From: Candidatus Handelsmanbacteria bacterium
GTDB taxonomy: Bacteria > Latescibacterota > UBA2968 > UBA8231
NCBI GenBank assembly: GCA_016867395.1
Contig: VGJS01000001.1
Location: 159,762-223,761 of the forward strand
Direction: 5' to 3'
DNA: 64,000 nucleotides
Shown: piece after piece, positions 60,816 through 64,000 of the stretch
Layout: each line of letters opens with the position of its first letter
Numbering within the stretch: the stretch's first letter is position 1
The notes under the pieces: model-generated
The model's database searches: none
Told to the model about the DNA's origin: nothing
Seen by the model: the letters and a program-made list of their open reading frames with translations, nothing else
Program-made: the position numbers and the translations under genes

Positions 60816-63689
60816 TCAGAACCCCGCGAAGGATTCGACGAAAAAGCCAAAGGTATCCGCGTCCCGAAGCCGGTCCCCCAGGTCGAAGTCGGTCCGCTGC
60901 CATTGGACCCCCACACTGGTAGACACATTGTACCCCAGGTAGTCGTCGGTGAAGTTGTTGATCATCAGGGTGGTGGTGTGCTGTTTGTAGCTGCTGGACT
61001 CATCCTCCTGGTCCAGGTAGCGCATGGGCAGCCAGCTCAGGCCCGACACGCCCCACTGGAAGGAGATATTGGCCATGAATGGATAGACTGCCCTGGCGAT
61101 GGGGGCGAAGAAGCGCACCGAGGTTTTGGGCTCCGCTCCGGTGCGGCCGTCCCCGGACCTGGCCACGGCCTTCACCCCCGCCCACAGGTCGCACTTGCCG
61201 GCCTTGGCGGCGTATCCGGCCCTGCCGATGGCCGTCAGGCTCTGACGCACAGCCGCCTCCTGCCCGCTCTCCCCTTCCAGGGCGAACTGCTTGTTGCTGA
61301 AGTGCAGGAGCTGGCCCTGCACCTCCAGGCCACGCCAGGGGGCCGCCTGCAAGCGCAGAAAGGCGGTGTTGACCAGGCTCTTGCGCATGGCCAGCGGGTC
61401 GGGGGGCGGCGGGGTCAGCACCGATCCGGCGTTAAGACCCGCCTCGCTGATGTCGAAGATGTAGACGTCGTCGCGGATGGTGTCGCGCACGTACTTGAGA
61501 TCCTCGTCGGCCTGCACCTCCACTCCCCGGACCAGGGAGCGGTGGCTCAGGCGCAGATAGGGGCCCCGCGCCTTGCCATTGCTGGCCAACTGTCGGGCCG
61601 AGAAGTACCCCAGGGTGGCCCGCCGGACCAAAGGTAGAGGTTTGGGCAGGCCGACAAAGGCGTGAAAGCCCTGCTGGTCCCTACGGTAGGGGTAATCCGG
61701 CTCGGCGTCGTTCTCGCGGAAATCGGGCAAGCCGTTATTGTTGTAGTCGGCCCCGTATACGAAATCGGGCGGATCGCTGTCGTAGAGCAGGAAGGGCTCA
61801 GTCCAGTCGGCCACCCCGTTGCGGTTGCGGTCCGTGTCCGGGGTGTTGTCCCCGTCCTCGTCCAGCCCGGGGAATACCCCCGAATGGGCCTTGGCCCCGG
61901 AGTAGACCTGGGGCTGCAAGGGCTGGAAACGGCCTTCCTCGGCCGGCCCGTCGTCGGCCCAGTCGTCCCCGTCGTCGTTGTCGGTGGCTAGTTCAAATTC
62001 CTGGGTGAAGCCGGAGTAGATCCGGCGGGTCCCCGAGACCTCGAAGTCCCCGCCATGGTCGGTGAAGAAAACCATACCCCCGCGCCGGCTCTCGTAGCCG
62101 CCGCTGTAGTTGGGGTCCAGGCGGAAGATCTCTGCCCCCACCTCGGCGTGGCGTAGCCGCGGCCCCAGGGGCTTGATGGCCGTCAGGTACCCGGCGATGG
62201 CGTTGCGGCTGAAATGCCGGCCCGCCAGGCCCAGGGAATCGCTCTGGAACGGGAATTGGCTGCCCTGCCAGTTGTAGATCAGCTCCCCTTGGGCCAGCAG
62301 TTGGGGGGATTCGACCTTGAGATCCGCCCCCAGCAGGGTCTGGCCGGTGGGTAGGCCGTACTCGAAGGAGATGGTCCTGGGGCCTGCCTCGGCCCCTCTG
62401 CCCCTGGCACGCACCACCGTGTAGAAGGACTGGGCTTCGGTGGGTTTGAAGTCGATGGGATAGTCGGGGCGGCCGTCGAGGTTGTGGAGCCGGTTGAGGG
62501 GGCGGGCGGGCCACTGGCGCTCCTCCCAGGCCGGGGTGCGGGCTTCGGCGTTGAAGTACTGATGGGTCTGCCGCACCCCGATCCGGTAATCCCCCTCCAC
62601 CTGGGCCTCGAAGCGGGCCCACTCTACGGCGGCCAGGGCCGGCAGGGTGAACGTAAAGTCCACCCCCTCCACCGGCCCCTGGGCCTCGTAGTGATCCCCT
62701 ACCCGCCGCCCCTGGCTCACCACCGGTCGCAGGGCCGGCTCGTACTCCTCCCCTTCCCCCGGCTGCGGGTTGGACGTCAGCACCACCGCCGACCCCTCCG
62801 GCCGCCGGCCCTTCAGGTGCAGGTGCAGGTCGTGGACCAGGGCCGGGGAGAGATCCTCGGGCGAGTCGTCCTGCACCCGCACCACCAGGGTGGTGGGCGG
62901 CAGCATCCCCGAGGGGAGGGTACCCCGCAACAGGTGGCCCTGGGAGGAGCGCAGGTCGGCCTGGTGCTGGTTGAAGAGGGTGAGGCCCGCGGTCAGAGCC
63001 CGGCCCAGGCGCGAATACCAGCGCCCCCCATAGTGGAGGATGGGGTTGACCTCCTCGCGGGCCTGGAAGGCCGAGAAGCGCCGCTCCTGGCCGCGCGACA
63101 GGAGCAGGGTGAGCCCGTGCCGGTCGGACTGGGCGTCCAGGCGCACCCCGCCCCAGCGGGGCTGGCTCAGGGTGAGGGGGGTCAAGGTGGTGCGAATCTT
63201 GTCCCCGCTCATCACCCCCAGGTCCCAGCCACTGTAGGATTCCTGAAAGGCGATGAGGTTGTCGAACCACTGCCAGTGCTGCTGGGCGCGGACTATGGTA
63301 CTGCGCTGCAGGGACGGGTCCTCGGAGCGGTTCTCCTCCCAACTGGCCAGCGGATAGCCGCGCAGCAATCGATGCCCCATACGGTCGTAGATCTCGTAGG
63401 AGCGAGTACTGACCGTATAGGTCTCGTACTGTTCCACCCCGTAGTTGAAATAACCCTGCCAGTTGCCCCGATTAAGGAAGAGCCGGTTGGGCTCGGCAAA
63501 CGGGGCCCCCGGAAAACGCAGGTATCCCCTGCCCGCCGGGTTCGTTTCCTCCGCGGCGGCTAGCTGGGCCGTCTGGGCGTACTGGGGCATCTGTGCCTCA
63601 CCTCGGCTACCGCACAGCAACAGGAACCCCAGCAACAGCGGGAACCAAACTTGAACCCAAGTTCGGATCCCTGAGGGTAGACCATACAT
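60816..63689 (-). CDS. Large outer-membrane beta-barrel-like protein with Asp/Asn cassettes (paralogue 4)
   Basis: This 957-residue protein is first of the region B operon. The signal peptide (WFPLLLGFLLLCGSRGEAQ) follows a short N-terminal extension. Landmarks: YEIYDRMGHRLLRGYP, SGDKIRTTLTPLTLSQPRWGG (close to the TTMTPLTFSKP block of paralogue 1), VRVQDDSPED, YRIGVRQTHQYF, ISFEYGLPTGQTL, ATDNDDGDDWADD, an FPGLDEDGDNTPD / DRNRNGVADWTEPF cassette near residue 605, YNNNGLPDFREND, EPDYPYRRDQQG and the terminal FFVESFAGF. Terminal Phe supports an outer-membrane barrel. A candidate promoter lies ~40 bp upstream, and beyond it an IS3-type element. Confidence 0.72.
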   Translation of the reverse strand: MYGLPSGIRTWVQVWFPLLLGFLLLCGSRGEAQMPQYAQTAQLAAAEETNPAGRGYLRFPGAPFAEPNRLFLNRGNWQGYFNYGVEQYETYTVSTRSYEIYDRMGHRLLRGYPLASWEENRSEDPSLQRSTIVRAQQHWQWFDNLIAFQESYSGWDLGVMSGDKIRTTLTPLTLSQPRWGGVRLDAQSDRHGLTLLLSRGQERRFSAFQAREEVNPILHYGGRWYSRLGRALTAGLTLFNQHQADLRSSQGHLLRGTLPSGMLPPTTLVVRVQDDSPEDLSPALVHDLHLHLKGRRPEGSAVVLTSNPQPGEGEEYEPALRPVVSQGRRVGDHYEAQGPVEGVDFTFTLPALAAVEWARFEAQVEGDYRIGVRQTHQYFNAEARTPAWEERQWPARPLNRLHNLDGRPDYPIDFKPTEAQSFYTVVRARGRGAEAGPRTISFEYGLPTGQTLLGADLKVESPQLLAQGELIYNWQGSQFPFQSDSLGLAGRHFSRNAIAGYLTAIKPLGPRLRHAEVGAEIFRLDPNYSGGYESRRGGMVFFTDHGGDFEVSGTRRIYSGFTQEFELATDNDDGDDWADDGPAEEGRFQPLQPQVYSGAKAHSGVFPGLDEDGDNTPDTDRNRNGVADWTEPFLLYDSDPPDFVYGADYNNNGLPDFRENDAEPDYPYRRDQQGFHAFVGLPKPLPLVRRATLGYFSARQLASNGKARGPYLRLSHRSLVRGVEVQADEDLKYVRDTIRDDVYIFDISEAGLNAGSVLTPPPPDPLAMRKSLVNTAFLRLQAAPWRGLEVQGQLLHFSNKQFALEGESGQEAAVRQSLTAIGRAGYAAKAGKCDLWAGVKAVARSGDGRTGAEPKTSVRFFAPIARAVYPFMANISFQWGVSGLSWLPMRYLDQEDESSSYKQHTTTLMINNFTDDYLGYNVSTSVGVQWQRTDFDLGDRLRDADTFGFFVESFAGF

Positions 63690-63729
63690 GGCTTGCTCTT
63701 AGTCCGTAAAGAATAGCCCAGAAAGGAAC

Positions 63730-63758
63730 AAGTTAGACTTGAAATCTGTGGTTGTCAA
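63730..63758 (-). promoter_or_regulatory. Candidate promoter of the region B operon
   Basis: TTGACA (63753-63758) and TAACTT (63730-63735) on the minus strand are 17 bp apart. The -35 is embedded in an 11-bp palindrome, GGTTGTCAACC (63750-63760), which could be an operator. Transcription would start near 63723, leaving a ~34-base leader for the 19.6-kb gene run down to 44058. The remaining bases 63690-63873 are AT-rich and contain no gene I can support. Confidence 0.5.
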
Positions 63759-63873
63759 CCATTTTATTGGGCTTATCGTGACATGACCCGGAAAAGTTTC
63801 GCCAGTCGGGAAGTGATTTCTTTAGATCGATGGAGGGATACTCATGAAGCGGAAAGTCCACAGCGTCAAAAAG

Positions 63874-64000
63874 TGGAGTTCCCCCGTTTTGGTGGACAGT
63901 TTTGGGCTTTCGGGTTAAGCCGAGAGATGATAGCTCTTTTCATAGTTGATCGGCGACAGGTAATCAAGGGCGGAGTGCCGCCGATGGGGATTATACCAGC
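63874..64000 (-). mobile_element. Terminal part of an IS3-family insertion sequence
   Basis: The element enters from the right edge. Its end is marked by a terminal-repeat-like TGGAGTTCCCCCGTTTTGGT... (63874-63898), which resembles IS3/IS150-group ends that start with TGGA and finish with GTGGACA. The transposase C-terminus reads toward it. The other end and any target-site duplication lie outside the window. It sits ~185 bp upstream of the region B operon, outside its promoter. Confidence 0.75.
63915..64000 (-). CDS. IS3-family transposase, C-terminal fragment (gene continues past the right edge)
   Basis: The last 28 codons read WYNPHRRHSALDYLSPINYE and then KSYHLSA before a TAA at 63915. 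YN.xRRHSALxYLSPxxxE is the conserved end of the IS3-family rve integrase domain, just after the catalytic Glu. The frame is intact to the edge. It would be the orfB or orfAB product that cuts and joins the element ends. Confidence 0.85.
   Translation of the reverse strand, partial: WYNPHRRHSALDYLSPINYEKSYHLSA

Noticed and set aside
1..64000. CRISPR arrays, rRNA and tRNA genes
   Set aside because: No regularly spaced repeats, no conserved rRNA segments and no cloverleaf with a CCA-type acceptor were seen; short direct repeats at 6277 and 10241 are within coding sequence.

Overview
The window is high-GC bacterial DNA with about 47 recognisable genes, mostly packed into operons with 4-bp ATGA overlaps. 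No rRNA or tRNA gene is visible, so the taxonomic call is an inference. Several features fit a Gram-negative member of the FCB group, most like the uncultured Latescibacterota: lipoproteins and outer-membrane barrels, an Mla-type lipid transport operon, two DUF6785/DUF6784 membrane proteins, secreted CBM9-like proteins, FlgD/gliding-type C-terminal Ig domains, and a DUF4159 protein.

Region A (1-13.3 kb, minus strand) is an envelope locus. It encodes a polytopic DUF6785-type membrane protein, three tandem discoidin proteins with FlgD-like C-termini, a ~880-residue barrel-like protein, a CBM9-like secreted protein and a lipoprotein. Region B (44-63.7 kb, minus strand) holds relatives of the same families: three more ~930-residue barrel-like proteins with Asp/Asn-rich cassettes, a 1087-residue TPR protein, a paralogous lipoprotein, a CBM9-like protein, a membrane-anchored DUF4159 protein, a SurA/PpiC-like foldase, a second DUF6785-type protein and a second TPR protein. 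The repeated parts list suggests one multi-component cell-envelope system encoded twice. Its function is unknown, and it is the best candidate here for an undescribed system.

The middle (13.5-43 kb) is mixed. Minus-strand genes encode an SDR reductase and a GH20-like protein. A plus-strand operon encodes a lipid kinase, MlaD, an auxiliary lipoprotein, an outer-membrane-like protein, MlaE, MlaF, DHFR and an aminotransferase. Then come a cysteine desulfurase with two uncharacterised genes, a PKD/sulfatase-modifying-factor lipoprotein, a glycosyltransferase, nadC, an L7Ae-like protein, a Gfo/Idh/MocA oxidoreductase, a very large duplicated CPBP protease, a metallophosphoesterase, a cupin, proS and a PIN/Phd toxin-antitoxin pair.

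Four genes between 30 and 43 kb are visibly broken: a response regulator (1-bp frameshift), an inorganic pyrophosphatase (deletion plus frameshift), a CBM9-like remnant (two frameshifts) and an epimerase-like gene (in-frame stop). This is either local gene decay or assembly error. The right edge enters an IS3-family insertion sequence just upstream of the region B promoter. Function calls rest on motif and family recognition from memory; no searches were run.
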